A stretch of DNA of 64,000 nucleotides from Rhynchopus euleeides (Eukaryota; Euglenozoa; Diplonemea; Diplonemida; Diplonemidae), in NCBI GenBank assembly GCA_963210315.1, contig OY723322.1, forward strand, positions 1,612,001 through 1,676,000, in the 5' to 3' direction. Below, piece after piece: positions 1 to 10,312 of this stretch. The position numbers and the translations under genes are program-made. The first letter of the stretch is position 1; the number at the start of each line of letters is the position of its first letter. The notes below the pieces were generated by a model. The model had not been told where the DNA came from, made no database searches, and saw only the letters and a list, made by a program, of their open reading frames with translations.

Positions 1-32
1 AGGCACAGCACAGCACACACTCCCCCCCCCCC

Positions 33-1369
33 TAGGGGGGGTCATAAGCCCCCCTAAAAACGTACAAATACCAAAAATTTCAACATACCATCAGAACCGC
101 CCTAATACCTGATCTGACCCGAAAATCCGACCCATACCCCCCCGGAAACCGTCTGGAGCCCACTTGTGACACCTGATGCGCACTTTTGTGATGATTTTTT
201 GGGGTCCTAAAAAATGTACCTCAGTTTCGTACCTTGCCTTTGTACCTGAACCACTCCCGACCGCAATATTTCGTTCTTTGCCTTTTCTGCGGTGGTTCCG
301 GCTCAGGTGGCACGATGTTGCCTCCCCAGTGCCTCGGCAAGGTCTTTCTTGTACCTGATTGGTGGGAATGTTGTGTTGTTGCGCCAGCTGAATGAGTTCA
401 GCCACCTTCTGGGTGTAGTACACCACGCAGTCTCAACAGCACGTATGAGAGTGTACCATGTGAGGACTCAACAAAGTCATTGGATAGGCATCTGCCTGCC
501 GACTCAACCCCCACAGTGCGACCGCAAGATCGTCAGGGATGTCTCAACGCCAGGGGAATACTCTCCCCTGGCGTTGTACAACCCTACTCTTAATCCTCGG
601 GTCCTCTCCTGGAGGCGGTGGTGGCGGGCCCGCAACGCTTCGTACTTCCGGTACGGACTGGGGTAGTCTGCCCGGCTGACCCGCTCATCGCTTCCTAGAT
701 CATCTGCTGCTCTGGAGCTGCCATCACTCACTGCCCACATCAGTTGGTGTAGGGGTAGGAGCAGGAGGAGTGGGAGGAGTAGGAGTGCAGGTGACATCTT
801 TCTTGGCCAGCAAGGAACGCCGCTTTTCGCACGTGCGTGCAGTTGATGCACCACTGCATATATCTGTCGTCACCACGTCCCACTCGCTCTCCTATGTACC
901 CAGCCCGACGGAGCGCCCGAAATAATGTCGCCTCACGGATGTCGTGTGCCGTTTTCTTCTGACGCAGGTCTGCCACAACGCTCTCTGCCGGGACCCCGCA
1001 CATCTCCCGTTTGGCGAGCGTCTTTCGAGCAAGGTACCCCTCTGCAGCAGCATCTGACACCTCTGCGAGGCCCTAGGCACACGGCATGTGTTGCTCGGCG
1101 TGCTGGGTGAGCGTAGTGATACCCTTTCCTTGCAAAGAACGAAATACTGCGGTCGGGAGTGGTTCAGGTACAAAGGCAAGGTACGAAACTGAGGTACATT
1201 TTTTAGGACCCCAAAAAATCATCACAAAAGTGCGCATCAGGTGTCACAAGTGGGCTCCAGACGGTTTCCGGGGGGGTATGGGTCGGATTTTCGGGTCAGA
1301 TCAGGTATTAGGGCGGTTCTGATGGTATGTTGAAAAATGTGGTTTTGTACGGGCTTATGACCCCCCCTA
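33..1369. mobile_element. Foldback-type element with ~240-bp terminal inverted repeats
   Basis: The left arm (33-281) and right arm (1132-1369) are inverted copies of each other and almost identical along their length; they differ mainly in a short stretch about 20-45 bases from the tips. The tips read TAGGGGGGGTCATAAGCCC inward. The 850-bp interior holds only broken reading frames. A minus-strand frame at 740-1060 contains a helix-turn-helix-like stretch (FRALRRAGYIG) that could be a transposase relic, but I see no catalytic domain. The flanks are poly-C, so a target duplication cannot be defined. Long near-identical inverted repeats with a degenerate centre fit a foldback or MITE-like non-autonomous DNA transposon that moved recently. 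Confidence 0.8.
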
Positions 1370-2254
1370 CCCCCCCCCCCCCCCCCTCCCCCCCTGGTGC
1401 GACCTCCCCAAGCAATTGCGGGCACCAGCGCTGTGTTCTGTGTGTGTGTGTGACGGAAGTTCCCCCCCCCCCCCCATCTATAGGGAGGGGGTGGGGGTGG
1501 GCAGCGTCCTTCGGATATCCCCTCCCCCCCCCTTCTCCCCCCCCCCCACCCCCCATAGCTGATTTCTCGTAAACCCCTTTTTTGAAATGGAGCGCTCCCC
1601 CCCCTTTTTCAAAAAAGCAAACAGATTTTCTTACCTATCACCCCCCCCCCCCCACCCCCTAGCCCGGTGCTCCTGATGGGTCACATCTCTCTGTTCCCCC
1701 TCCCCCCCCCCTGACTCTTCGTTAGTGGCCAGCTTCCCCTCTGTGTGCCAAGCAACCCCCAAAGCAAAGCCTGTATGGCAGCCATTGTGGTATCTGCTTC
1801 TCCCCGCGCCGCCACCCCCCCTGCTGGCTGTATATGTTACTGATTGGGTGGTGTGGGACCTTCCCAGCGGAGTAGTCTGCCACACTGGAGCAGTGTGGTG
1901 CAATGGTTGTAAAACAAATCGGATTAGTCATGCAGCGACAGGTAGTTCAGGATTGAAGGTGTAACCATTCATCCTACAGTGCTGTATCAAGGGGGCAGTT
2001 TTTGTGGATATCGCATCAAGTCCAGATGCGGTGCTGATGCAAGAAATATCCACAGTCTTTATGATTGCGGGCTTGCGGGAGGAGGAGGAGGGGGGGGGGT
2101 ATCCGTGTTGTGGAGTCCCCCGGTGTGTGTGTGGTGGGATGCTGTTGCAAGGTTCTTCTGGGCAGGGGGGGAGGGGTGCAAATACAAAGAACCCAAAAGA
2201 ATAAACGGCTCAAAAACCTAAAGCCGATGATTGCCCCGTGTGGCTGTGAGGGGG
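1370..2254. other. Gene-free, homopolymer-rich spacer
   Basis: No coding sequence I can support. The stretch is dominated by long C runs on the + strand (for example around 1370-1400, 1460-1475, 1510-1555, 1639-1655 and 1700-1710), switching to G runs near 2075-2100 and 2165-2175. Translations here are low-complexity proline or glycine strings and were not accepted as genes. There is a GT microsatellite near 1440. Confidence 0.6.
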
Positions 2255-2716
2255 ATGTGTGGTTTGCATGTGTGTGTGTGTGTGGTTACATTATCACTCG
2301 TGGCGCCAATTCCAGCCAACCCCTGCCCTGCGCCCCTCCTGGAAGACAATTCGGGTCTCCCAGAAAGCGGGCCTGGTCACCCCCGCCTGCCACTGATGCT
2401 CCTTGCTGCTCAGCGAGCCTCCGCTGTGGAGAGGCGGGGGGGAGGCAACACGATCCTCGACGCTGCCTTTCTGTGGTCTGGCACAACATCAGGGTGCACC
2501 TCTCACGTGTCCATCAGTCGCAGCTCTCTTGTCGACAACAAAGGGTTCCTGGAAACGGTGCCAGACTACCCTGCCACCTTTGCCAGAGCCGCGAATGCCT
2601 GGGCTTCGGTGATATGTGCGAAGAGAATCGAAGGGCAGTGTGCCCTCTTTCTCAGCCTCATCTCTCGCACACTTTGTGCCGCCTGCAGCGGGCACGCTCT
2701 GCCAGAAGTGAGCTGA
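2255..2716 (+). CDS. Possible small secreted protein (hypothetical)
   Basis: An ATG frame of 153 codons ending in TGA at 2714-2716. The first about 20 residues (MCGLHVCVCVVTLSLVAPI) are hydrophobic and look like a signal peptide followed by a proline-rich stretch. The middle contains HVSISRSSLVDNKG, which resembles one rung of a parallel beta-helix, but a single rung is weak evidence. No family is recognised. A GT microsatellite encodes part of the signal region, and a 220-codon frame overlaps in another phase, so the coding call is uncertain. It could instead be the last exon of a longer gene or chance open frame in GC-rich DNA. Confidence 0.3.
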   Translation: MCGLHVCVCVVTLSLVAPIPANPCPAPLLEDNSGLPESGPGHPRLPLMLLAAQRASAVERRGGGNTILDAAFLWSGTTSGCTSHVSISRSSLVDNKGFLETVPDYPATFARAANAWASVICAKRIEGQCALFLSLISRTLCAACSGHALPEVS

Positions 2717-3675
2717 CTCGCATTTGAGGTGTCTCACTGACACCTGCACTGGTTGATGCATGCCGCATGGGGTGGGTGGGGTGGGATACTATATTTCGTT
2801 CGTTCTGGGCCCACGGTGTCATCAGCGCGCACACACATCATGGCAAGGTTTCGTTTTATCTTTTTTGGCGCGTCTCTTTTGGTTTGGCATCTGCATCCGA
2901 GGGGCGTTCCATTGCCACCACCCACACGCAGGGCGTCTTTTGTCTTGATAAAGAAAACAGGCATGGCACCCACCTAAAGATCGTTCAAAAAACTCGTTTT
3001 ATAGTCTCGCAGCCCACGCACTTGCCCCCACGATCCAGGTGCGATACTCTCAGTACCTTGTATTTTTGATTTCTTGCACCTCCGGATAGCCGACAGTTGT
3101 GTGGGCCGAAGAAAAAAAGAAAGTGTTGCGGTGAAGTGAAGAAATGATGTCTGTTGTTGTGGGGGTGTTTGGTCAATCCTCCGACCTTCATTGTGAGGCC
3201 TTTTGTGTGTCGTGTGTGTGTTGAGGGGCCGTCGGTTGCTCATATCCACCGAGGGGAAGGGGGCCACAGCAGAAGTGACAGGAAGGGTGGTGGGTGAAGT
3301 GGGCAAGCTGGGGGGGAGGAGGGGGGGGAGGACAGTTCCGATGGACGGCGAAGAGGGAAGGAAGGGAGGAGGGGGGTGGGGTTACAGGGTTGGGGGGGGG
3401 GGTATACTCTTCTCCAGATTCTCCATACTTTTCAAAAAGAAAAAGCAAATTACCCCCCCCCCCCTCCGGGAGAAGCACTCCGTGCGTGCCTGCCCCCACC
3501 CCCACCCCCCCACACGCCACACCGCGTCGCCTCAAAAAACTCTTGTTGTTGCCCCCCCACCCCCATTGCTTTGCTGTCCACAGAGATGCTGCGGCAGGGC
3601 CGCTACTGCTTATAGTGTGAGGGAGAGGCGCGCAACAACACGAGGTGTGCCGCACCCACCCCCCAGGCGGCACAC
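2717..3675. other. Spacer upstream of gene island A
   Basis: No gene supported. It contains long G runs between about 3310 and 3410, then C runs at about 3453-3465, 3495-3515 and 3552-3565. Apparent long frames (for example 3203-4114) are glycine/proline low-complexity and run in the wrong phase into the SEN34 gene. Confidence 0.6.
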
Positions 3676-4482
3676 ATGGGGAACACCCTCCCTCGCCTGC
3701 TGTGGGGAGGGCCTGCCGTGGAGGGTGCAGGGGTGCACCCGAAGCGCCCCTACACGGAGCCCGACACCGACACCTCGGAGGACGCCTTCATACATGACCT
3801 GCAGTGGCACCCAGGAGACGTCGTCAAGACAAGGGATGAGGCGACTGCCGCTTCACTTCTGGATCTCGGCGTTGTTGGGACCTACTGCGGCGTGGGGCCT
3901 GCCGTCCAGCAGCGCGCCCCGCGCACCGCGGGGGAGGGCGTGCAGCCTCCTCAGAAGCGCCTGCGGCGTTCGTTGCCCTCTGTCCCCCGCAGCTACAGCC
4001 CGCACATCATCAGGGGGCTCGCGGCGCTGGTGCCGGAGCAGTTTGGCGAAATCCCGAGCACGGTGCAGCCCAACAGCGACAGGGCCCTCGCGGCGGCCTT
4101 CTTCCTGGCCTTAGGGTACTACGTTGCAGAGGGGTCGAAGTTTGGGTGTGACTTCATGCTGTATGCAGAGCACCCCGACTGCGCGCATGCGGCGTACCTC
4201 CTGTCCGTTGTGGGTGCTGCCCCCAGCACGCAGGTGCTGTGCGGCATGATCCGGCTGGCGCAGTCCGTCAACAAGGCGCTTGTGGTGCTGAAGGTGCAGC
4301 GCGTTAGCCCCCCCACTGCAGCCCAGCCCCACCAACACCAGGCGTCACGCCTGCCGCAGTTTGACGCAGTCTCGCCTGACGAGGGCATGCTCTCCTCTCT
4401 GACTCGGGTGCTCGACGCCACCGGCACGTCCATCGAGGTCCTACGTGTGGCTTACACAAGGGGTGTCGGGACCCTAGCCTAG
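3676..4482 (+). CDS. SEN34: tRNA-splicing endonuclease subunit, Sen34 type
   Basis: A 268-residue single-exon frame. The C-terminal half is a tRNA-intron endonuclease catalytic domain: residues 148-163 (GYYVAEGSKFGCDFML then Tyr) match the family motif G-Y-x-V-x-x-G-x-K-F-G-x-D-F-x-x-Y. The catalytic triad can be read as Tyr163, His171 and Lys200. The N-terminal part (WHPGDVV then an Arg, ending GVVGTYCG) resembles the small N-terminal domain of Sen34 subunits. In eukaryotes Sen34 cuts the 3' splice site of pre-tRNA within the Sen2/Sen34/Sen15/Sen54 complex. The 60-residue tail after the catalytic Lys is not part of the usual domain. Sen2 is the alternative, but the spacing and N-terminal domain fit Sen34 better. 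The ATG at 3676 starts the frame; the upstream DNA is G/C homopolymer spacer. Confidence 0.8.
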   Translation: MGNTLPRLLWGGPAVEGAGVHPKRPYTEPDTDTSEDAFIHDLQWHPGDVVKTRDEATAASLLDLGVVGTYCGVGPAVQQRAPRTAGEGVQPPQKRLRRSLPSVPRSYSPHIIRGLAALVPEQFGEIPSTVQPNSDRALAAAFFLALGYYVAEGSKFGCDFMLYAEHPDCAHAAYLLSVVGAAPSTQVLCGMIRLAQSVNKALVVLKVQRVSPPTAAQPHQHQASRLPQFDAVSPDEGMLSSLTRVLDATGTSIEVLRVAYTRGVGTLA

Positions 4483-4674
4483 CCCGCCGGGGAGGGTGTG
4501 GGGTTTGCGGGTGCGGCGGGCAGTGCTGCCCCCCGAGGGAGGAGAAGTTTCTCACGGAGTTGGGGTGGGGGTGTGTTTGCTCCGAGCCCTCCGACCCCGG
4601 CTTGTGTGTGTGTGGGGAGTGGGCAGAGGCCTGCAGAGGATCACCACCACCTTGCTGCAGGGGCACACGCTGTG

Positions 4675-5297
4675 ATGGGGAAAATCGAGTGTGACGACGA
4701 CACATGCCGCATTGTCGAGGATGATGCGGAGCAGGTCGATGCGTCCGTCAGGACCGTGGCACGCGACAGCGCCTTCGCCGCCGCCTACATGCTTGTGGTG
4801 CGTTGGGCCGCAGGCCTGATGATGGGCATCAGTGAGGCCGACCCTGAGGAGCGTGCTAACGCGGTATGCCCCCTGTGAGTGCTGTGAGGAAGGGCACCAG
4901 AGCCCTTTACGATTTCTCCTTTCAGCCACCGCCAGCTACCATCCGTGTCTTTGTCTCGGTGTAGTGGGGGCCGGTTGTTGTTGACTCTATATTCGAAAGC
5001 AAGGCACGGTCAACAGAAGGGATACACCTTTGGAATTTCCCCCTCTCCCACGCACACACCCCTCAACCCCTCCAACAGGGACGCGCCTCAGCACTCATGG
5101 TGGGTTTCGTGCTGATTTTCCACCGCCTGAAGGGGCCGAAGGCTCTCGGCATTCCGCTCGCGCTTCTGCAGCTGTTCCTGCTGCTTGCCTATTACATCGC
5201 AGGTTCCACTGCAGTGTGGGGGCCTGATGACCTGCTGCAGATGGTCAACACCGTGGCGCAGGCAACAGGCATCGTCGTGGTGGAGCCGGAGCTGTGA
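4675..5297 (+). CDS. Small multi-pass membrane protein of unknown function, one intron
   Basis: Two exons join in phase 0: 4675-4863 and 5079-5297, with a 215-nt intron beginning GTATGC and ending CAACAG. An alternative acceptor near 4925 runs into a stop, which supports the acceptor at 5078. The 135-residue product has an acidic N terminus (residues 5-20) and three likely membrane segments: about 33-51 (AFAAAYMLVVRWAAGLMMG), 67-78 (SALMVGFVLIFH) and 86-108 (LGIPLALLQLFLLLAYYIAG then STA). I do not recognise the family. It follows SEN34 by 192 bp on the same strand. The reading frame stays open upstream of 4675, so an earlier exon is possible. Confidence 0.55.
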
Positions 5298-5790
5298 TTC
5301 TCGGGCCCTGCTAGGCAGTCCCGAGACGTCCTCAGGCCTCAGTGGGCGAGGTGAGTGGCGGGGCGGGGTGATCGTACCCCCCGCCCCCCCTCCCCGAGGA
5401 ACACCCGCTAGCTTCTTGTGGCAGACTAGATGTCCCTCTCAACGGCATCCTCCCTTGGCGCGCCACAATCCCCCCCCAAACCCCCCCCTTGCCTGCGCCG
5501 GGAGGTGCTGCCGACGTTATTGCAGCGAGGATCCAGCTCCACGCCCCCCACCCCTTGAGACACCCTCCCCTCCCAACCCGGCCTCCACCTCGCCACTACT
5601 GCGCCTTTGAGTTTGCAACCCTTTTTGACAACTGTTCGTTTCACGGAGAGCAGTTATGATTGTTTGGGCACCACCGAGCGGTACTCTGGCGCTGTCTCTA
5701 CTGTCGTCACTCGACACACACACTCCCACCACGACCGCACCCCAGCACTGGTCGGGCACAGGGCCCACCGCCTGAGGCAGGCGCAGGGGC
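5298..5790. other. Intergenic spacer
   Basis: About 490 bp between the membrane-protein gene and the SPOUT methyltransferase gene. It has C-rich tracts around 5380-5395 and 5469-5490 and no gene I can support. A proline-rich frame at 5185-5610 is out of phase with the upstream gene and looks like low-complexity shadow. Confidence 0.5.
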
Positions 5791-6693
5791 ATGCCTGTCT
5801 TGGGCGCTCTGCGGCGTGCTGTGGGGGTGCTGCCCCTGCCCGCTCTGCATCGGGGTGCTGCCCCGACCCCCTCTGCACGCTTCTCGGGGCTGCAGTGCCC
5901 TTCGCGGGGGCTATGCACCGCTACCCCCGCCAAGCGGGTGAAGGGTCCGCGGCACAAGGGGCCGAAGCATGTGGTGCGCAAGCCACAGCTCGGGGTGGCC
6001 GAGGCTCAGATGCCCCCCTTGGCCACGGTTTCGCGCAGCGTGATGCCGGGTTATGTGGTGCTGGAGGATGTGCGGTCGGCACGCAACACCGGGCACATCA
6101 TCCGCACAGCCTGCGTGAGTGCGATGGCAGGGGTGTGCTTCACCGGCATCACCAGCGGCGTGTCGCGGAAGGTGATGCGCGCATCGCTTGGTGCCGAGCA
6201 GTGCATTGGGCTGCACCACGGGAGCACCGTTGCTGATATCGTGTCGCAGCTCAGGCACGACCATCCAGATCCCATCGTCGTGTGTGTGGAGACGACGCCA
6301 GTCTCGGTGGACAGCCGTGTCTTCTTCGAGCGGCATGCGCATAACATCGCATCGCGTGGCGTCGTGCTGGTGATGGGCCAGGAGACGACAGGGATCCCTG
6401 AGGACACACTCGCCTCCATCCCGCATCACATCCACCTCCCCCTGCGAGGCTTCAAGAGCTCTCTCAACGTGTCCGACTGCGCTGCTGTTATCATGTCGCA
6501 GCTCCATGTGGCGATGCTGACGCATGCGCCCCAGGCCTTTAAACAGGAGACGTTTGCTGACGTCAGCCTTCCGGCCCTGCGTGAGTACCCCCCAGAGCTT
6601 TCGTCGCGGCCTATCAACGAGCACTCAGATGCTTTCACCGTGTGGGCGAACAAGCGCCTCGGGCAGACAGGGCACCCTGTGCCTTACGGATGA
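5791..6693 (+). CDS. SPOUT (SpoU/TrmH family) RNA 2'-O-ribose methyltransferase, possibly mitochondrial
   Basis: A 300-residue frame with the three SpoU motifs in order. Motif 1 is DVRSARNTGHIIRTA (residues 93-107, Asn99 and Arg105). Motif 2 is VMGQETTGIPED (194-205, Glu198). Motif 3 is LPLRGFKSSLNVSDCAA (216-232), with the SLNVS core that binds S-adenosylmethionine through the trefoil knot. The family methylates ribose 2'-hydroxyls of tRNA or rRNA. The first about 50 residues contain many Arg and no acidic residue (LGALRRAVGVLPLPALHRG), as in a mitochondrial presequence, so an MRM-type organellar rRNA enzyme is plausible; this is inference. The substrate cannot be read from sequence. Stop at 6691-6693, 180 bp before the kinase start. 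Confidence 0.85.
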   Translation: MPVLGALRRAVGVLPLPALHRGAAPTPSARFSGLQCPSRGLCTATPAKRVKGPRHKGPKHVVRKPQLGVAEAQMPPLATVSRSVMPGYVVLEDVRSARNTGHIIRTACVSAMAGVCFTGITSGVSRKVMRASLGAEQCIGLHHGSTVADIVSQLRHDHPDPIVVCVETTPVSVDSRVFFERHAHNIASRGVVLVMGQETTGIPEDTLASIPHHIHLPLRGFKSSLNVSDCAAVIMSQLHVAMLTHAPQAFKQETFADVSLPALREYPPELSSRPINEHSDAFTVWANKRLGQTGHPVPYG

Positions 6694-6873
6694 TAGTGGT
6701 TGGTGAGGGTTGGAGTTTGCTCTCGAGGGGGAGCTCGGCCACGTCGCACTATTCCCACGATGCCCACGTTAGTGTTGTTGATTCGTTTGGTTGTGTCACA
6801 CGTTGCAGTTATCTTTGGCTCTCCGCTACCCTTCACCTCCCTTCCTACAGGCACGCGAAGCGAGTTTCAAACA

Positions 6874-8493
6874 ATGCGAGTGTTGGGCGTTCCGGCTGCT
6901 CAGGGGACCCCCGTCGCTGTGGTTCACAGCGGGTGCTTTGACGCCGCCGCCAGCAACTCTCACTACTCGCAGTTCGCGCCTGCCAGCGAGCTCAGCCCCC
7001 GTCGGAGGGGTTTGACGCCGCAGTTCCCTGTGCTGGAGTCGCACGACGCACAGAATGTGAACACCACTGGGCGCCATGGGCACCAGCAGCACCTCCACGC
7101 GCCCCGACAGCTCGCGGCGCCCGCCCAGCCCGCTGAGGCACCGCCCCAGCAGACCCCGCAGGAGGGCGACATCCGCGTGGGGTCCACGCTCTTCAACGGC
7201 GAGTACCGCATCACAGGGAAGCTGGGGAGCGGTACCTTTGGTGATGTGTACGAGGCAGTTTACACTTCGACAGGAGCAAGCGTGGCGATCAAGGTTGCAA
7301 GATCAGAGCAGCACATTGCACAGATGAAGAAGGAGTCCACGGCGTACGTCCACTGCAGGGCAAAGTCAGGGTCTATCCATCTCCCCCGCCTGCACTGGGC
7401 AGGGCCGTGCAACAGCGCGCACATCATGATCTTGGAACTGCTTGGGAAGGACATCCACGCCCTGCAGCAGCAGTGTGGCGGAAGGTTTTCGGAGCAGACG
7501 CTGTCGCAGCTGGCCCTGAAAATGCTGGCCCTGCTGCACACGCTGCACCACGAGGCACGCTGCATCCACAAGGACGTGAAACCCGCAAACTTTGCGCTGA
7601 AGGACGATGAGGTGTACCTCTTGGACCTCGGATTCACCCGCCCGTGGGTTGATGCGAATGGCAACCACATCCCATACGACAAGAACGAGACGCGTTTTGT
7701 CGGCACACCGCGCTTTGCTAGCCGTGCGAGCCACCGTGGCGAGCAGAGCAGCCGGCGGGACGACCTGGAGTCGCTGGTGTACTCCCTCGTCCACATGCAC
7801 ATGGGGCGCCTGCCGTGGATGCATATGAAGCATGCGGAGGAGATCGTCAGCTGCAAGGACCAGTGCGCAATGAGCCCTGCAATGCTGACAGGGGGGCACC
7901 CGTACATCACACCTCTCTTCCACCATGTGCTCTCCCTCGGGTTCGACAGCCAGCCAGACTACGTGTACCTGACGCAGCTGATGAGCGCATGGGTGTCCAA
8001 GGCCAACGTCATGCCTGGCGTGTACGACTGGGATGCGCGCAGCCAGGGATACACCGCCAGGGCACAGCCGCTGCCCCTGCTGCAGCAGGCCACGCCGTCG
8101 CCCCCTGTGTCGACCCGCAAGCTCACATCGAGGCCGCTGCCGCCTGCTGCGCCACGCCAGCCGCAGCCCCCCTTGCCTGTTGGCAAGGGGGCCATGGGCC
8201 GCGCTTACCAGCACCACGCAGCTGTGTCGATGGGCTTCGTGCCTCTGCAGCACACACAGCCTGTGCTGCCACAGCATGTCGGCGCCTTCAGTGTTGGGCC
8301 CTGCAGCATGGCTTCGAACCTCAGCAGTGTCAGCATCTGCAGCAGCGCAGGAAGCCGCCCAGGGACCGCCTCCACGCGCTCGAGCAGCAGTGCCTCGCAC
8401 ACTGACACGTCTCAGTGCGTGACCCCTGTGCCGCTGCATGCACGCATGCATGCACTGTCCCCCGCCCCGCTTGCGTTCTACCCGAGCCATTGA
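6874..8493 (+). CDS. Casein kinase 1 (CK1) family Ser/Thr protein kinase
   Basis: A 539-residue frame from ATG 6874. Kinase domain about residues 108-385: glycine loop GKLGSGTFGDVY (116-127), VAIK Lys140, alpha-C Glu154, catalytic loop IHKDVKPANF (231-240, Asp234, Asn239) and DLG at 251-253 in place of DFG. The stretch SRRDDLESLVYSLVHMHMG (293-311) is the CK1 signature. HKD and DLG are common in CK1-like kinases and all catalytic residues are present, so it should be active. A low-complexity N-terminal region of about 105 residues (His/Pro/Gln-rich) and a Pro/Ser-rich tail of about 150 residues flank the domain. The frame is open back to 6700, but that part is poorly kinase-like and includes a possible acceptor at 6850, so the start is uncertain. 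CK1 regulates many cytosolic and nuclear processes. Confidence 0.9.
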   Translation: MRVLGVPAAQGTPVAVVHSGCFDAAASNSHYSQFAPASELSPRRRGLTPQFPVLESHDAQNVNTTGRHGHQQHLHAPRQLAAPAQPAEAPPQQTPQEGDIRVGSTLFNGEYRITGKLGSGTFGDVYEAVYTSTGASVAIKVARSEQHIAQMKKESTAYVHCRAKSGSIHLPRLHWAGPCNSAHIMILELLGKDIHALQQQCGGRFSEQTLSQLALKMLALLHTLHHEARCIHKDVKPANFALKDDEVYLLDLGFTRPWVDANGNHIPYDKNETRFVGTPRFASRASHRGEQSSRRDDLESLVYSLVHMHMGRLPWMHMKHAEEIVSCKDQCAMSPAMLTGGHPYITPLFHHVLSLGFDSQPDYVYLTQLMSAWVSKANVMPGVYDWDARSQGYTARAQPLPLLQQATPSPPVSTRKLTSRPLPPAAPRQPQPPLPVGKGAMGRAYQHHAAVSMGFVPLQHTQPVLPQHVGAFSVGPCSMASNLSSVSICSSAGSRPGTASTRSSSSASHTDTSQCVTPVPLHARMHALSPAPLAFYPSH

Positions 8494-10185
8494 GACGCTT
8501 CGCGCCTGCCATCATTTCGGCGTCTCAGCGGGATCGTTGCCATTGCTTATGATTGATATTGTCGTTGATACTGAACAAACAGAGAGACTGTGAGGTGGGG
8601 AACGCACGACGACGAGAATGCCTTCTGGCAACGGCGTGCAATACCAGGACTAGTTGTCCCCTCTGCACGACTGCCGTCCTTTGGCTGGCAGTTGGTGCAA
8701 TGGGAACCCAGAATAGCAAAAATATATTCATACTCATAGCCTGAATCGAAGGAAGGTAATGCCCTGACCTGGGGGTGTTCTAAGCAAACCCGATAACCCC
8801 ACCGGAACCCTGCCCCACACCGTGCTGTCAACAATAGACTAAATCAGTTTATGCAGACAACACATCAGAGAACCAACAGAATCTTTGTCTTTGTTAACCG
8901 CTCAAGAAGGAGTCATTCGGTGACCGAAAAACCCTTTTGAATCGAAAGAAGTGAGCGAGTGGGTGGTTCTGAACCGACGGAGGAAAATTAAGTGAACCCC
9001 CCTCCAGATCAATTACAAAAAAGAAGAGAGCTGCAAAAAAAAACCTGACCGATCGAATAAATTTAAAGAGTTGTTGACGCAGAAGGGTGGCAAAGAATTA
9101 CCCGGGAGCAAGATCAACCCACCAAACGGGCCGGCTCCCCGAGAACGTGCGGCATCCCTGATGCCGAAGCCACGCAACCCCCCCCACCCCTGGTTCCTCC
9201 CTTCATCACCCTATCAATGCCGTGTTCTTCCATTTCATCCCCGATGCTTTCCTCCCCCCACATTTTTATAACTGGCAACGAACATGGTGCTCGAGCTGAA
9301 CCATTTTTTGCCTTCAGCATCCACACACACAACCCCCCACCCCCTGTTCTCTCTCTCTCTCTCCGGAGACTGCCCGTTCCTCTGGTTTCGTTTAGGCCTT
9401 TTACGTCCCGCTCAAAGCACAAGTGATTGCCCGATCATTTTTCAGTAACAGTGGTTATCCCTTTTTCTTGGTTATTCTCCGCCATTCGTGTATCCCCTCA
9501 CCCCACTTACCGTGGTCGCTCCCCGCTCGGAGTACTTCAGAGGACAAAAGTGTCGAAAAATCCTGAATGCCAGTGTGGCTGAGTGTGGCCTTCGTAAACG
9601 GTGGCCATCTTTTCCTCATTGCCATCCCCTGCGCCCGTTCTTTCTTCGCCATTTCGCCTTTTTTTTATTCCCGATGCGCATTTTTTTCTTGTCGGGATAT
9701 ATTTATATTCATATTCTCCCTGCTGCCCGTGAGAGGCACCCTGCCTGGTGAGAAGAGTGGGATTTTGAAGGGCCATTGCTTCGCCAAGCAATGCACGGGG
9801 GGTAGGGATGGGGTGGGCGAGTGTAGGTTTGCTTTTTATCCAGTCTTTCATCCTATGTCAAGGTTGTTTTGTCAAAAAAAACGAATTATTCTCTCCTCCC
9901 AAAAAAAATCTGGAAGAATGTTGGGCAGTCAAAGGGGACACTTCTGGAAAACTTCAAAAGAATGCCAAAAAGGAACTGACGTGCCTCCGTACGAACAGCC
10001 GGCAATCTCGATGCCTGCTGTTGTCCGTCGAGAGAAGGTCATATTGAGGTTGAGACGAGGGACCTCCTGAGCATTCCACCGCACACCTCATGCTGTGAGA
10101 CTATCGGGGCAAGGGAAGCTTGCATCCCTCAGGGATGGTTCCTCTATCAACAAGATTTCAACATTCACGTCCTGCGTCCGGGTTG
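8494..10185. other. Gene-free spacer
   Basis: No gene supported. There is a perfect 8-bp hairpin at 9774-9793 (CATTGCTT, loop CGCC, AAGCAATG). A CT microsatellite lies near 9350. A 167-codon frame at 9567-10070 is hydrophobic and phenylalanine-rich, lies in T-rich DNA and lacks the GC-rich coding character of the island genes. Confidence 0.5.
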
Positions 10186-10312
10186 ACCTGGTTTCGTCCC
10201 TCCTCTGGTTCCGCCCCAACCACCTCATCGAGAAGTTAAGCACCCAGCAGGTCTGGGTGGGGGGTGCTGATGTGGGTGTGGCCAGTGCCTGGGATGTCCG
10301 GCCTTGAATCAC
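10186..10312 (+). ncRNA. 5S rRNA-like sequence (possible gene or pseudogene)
   Basis: The stretch contains GAGAAGTTAAGCA at about 10230-10242 and, after 43 bases, GGCCAGTGCCTGGGATG. These resemble the box A region (GGAAGCTAAGC) and the distal internal control region (ACCGCCTGGGAAT) of eukaryotic 5S rRNA at roughly the expected spacing. I could not form a convincing terminal helix, and no run of four or more T follows at once, so this may be a 5S-derived relic or coincidence. Confidence 0.22.

Noticed and set aside
1888..1960. tRNA-like box A (TGGTGCAATGG)
   Set aside because: No matching box B at the right distance and no acceptor-stem pairing.
3203..4114. 303-codon frame overlapping SEN34 in another phase
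   Set aside because: Its first half is Gly/Pro low-complexity from homopolymer runs and the rest is a shadow of the SEN34 gene, which carries the catalytic motifs.
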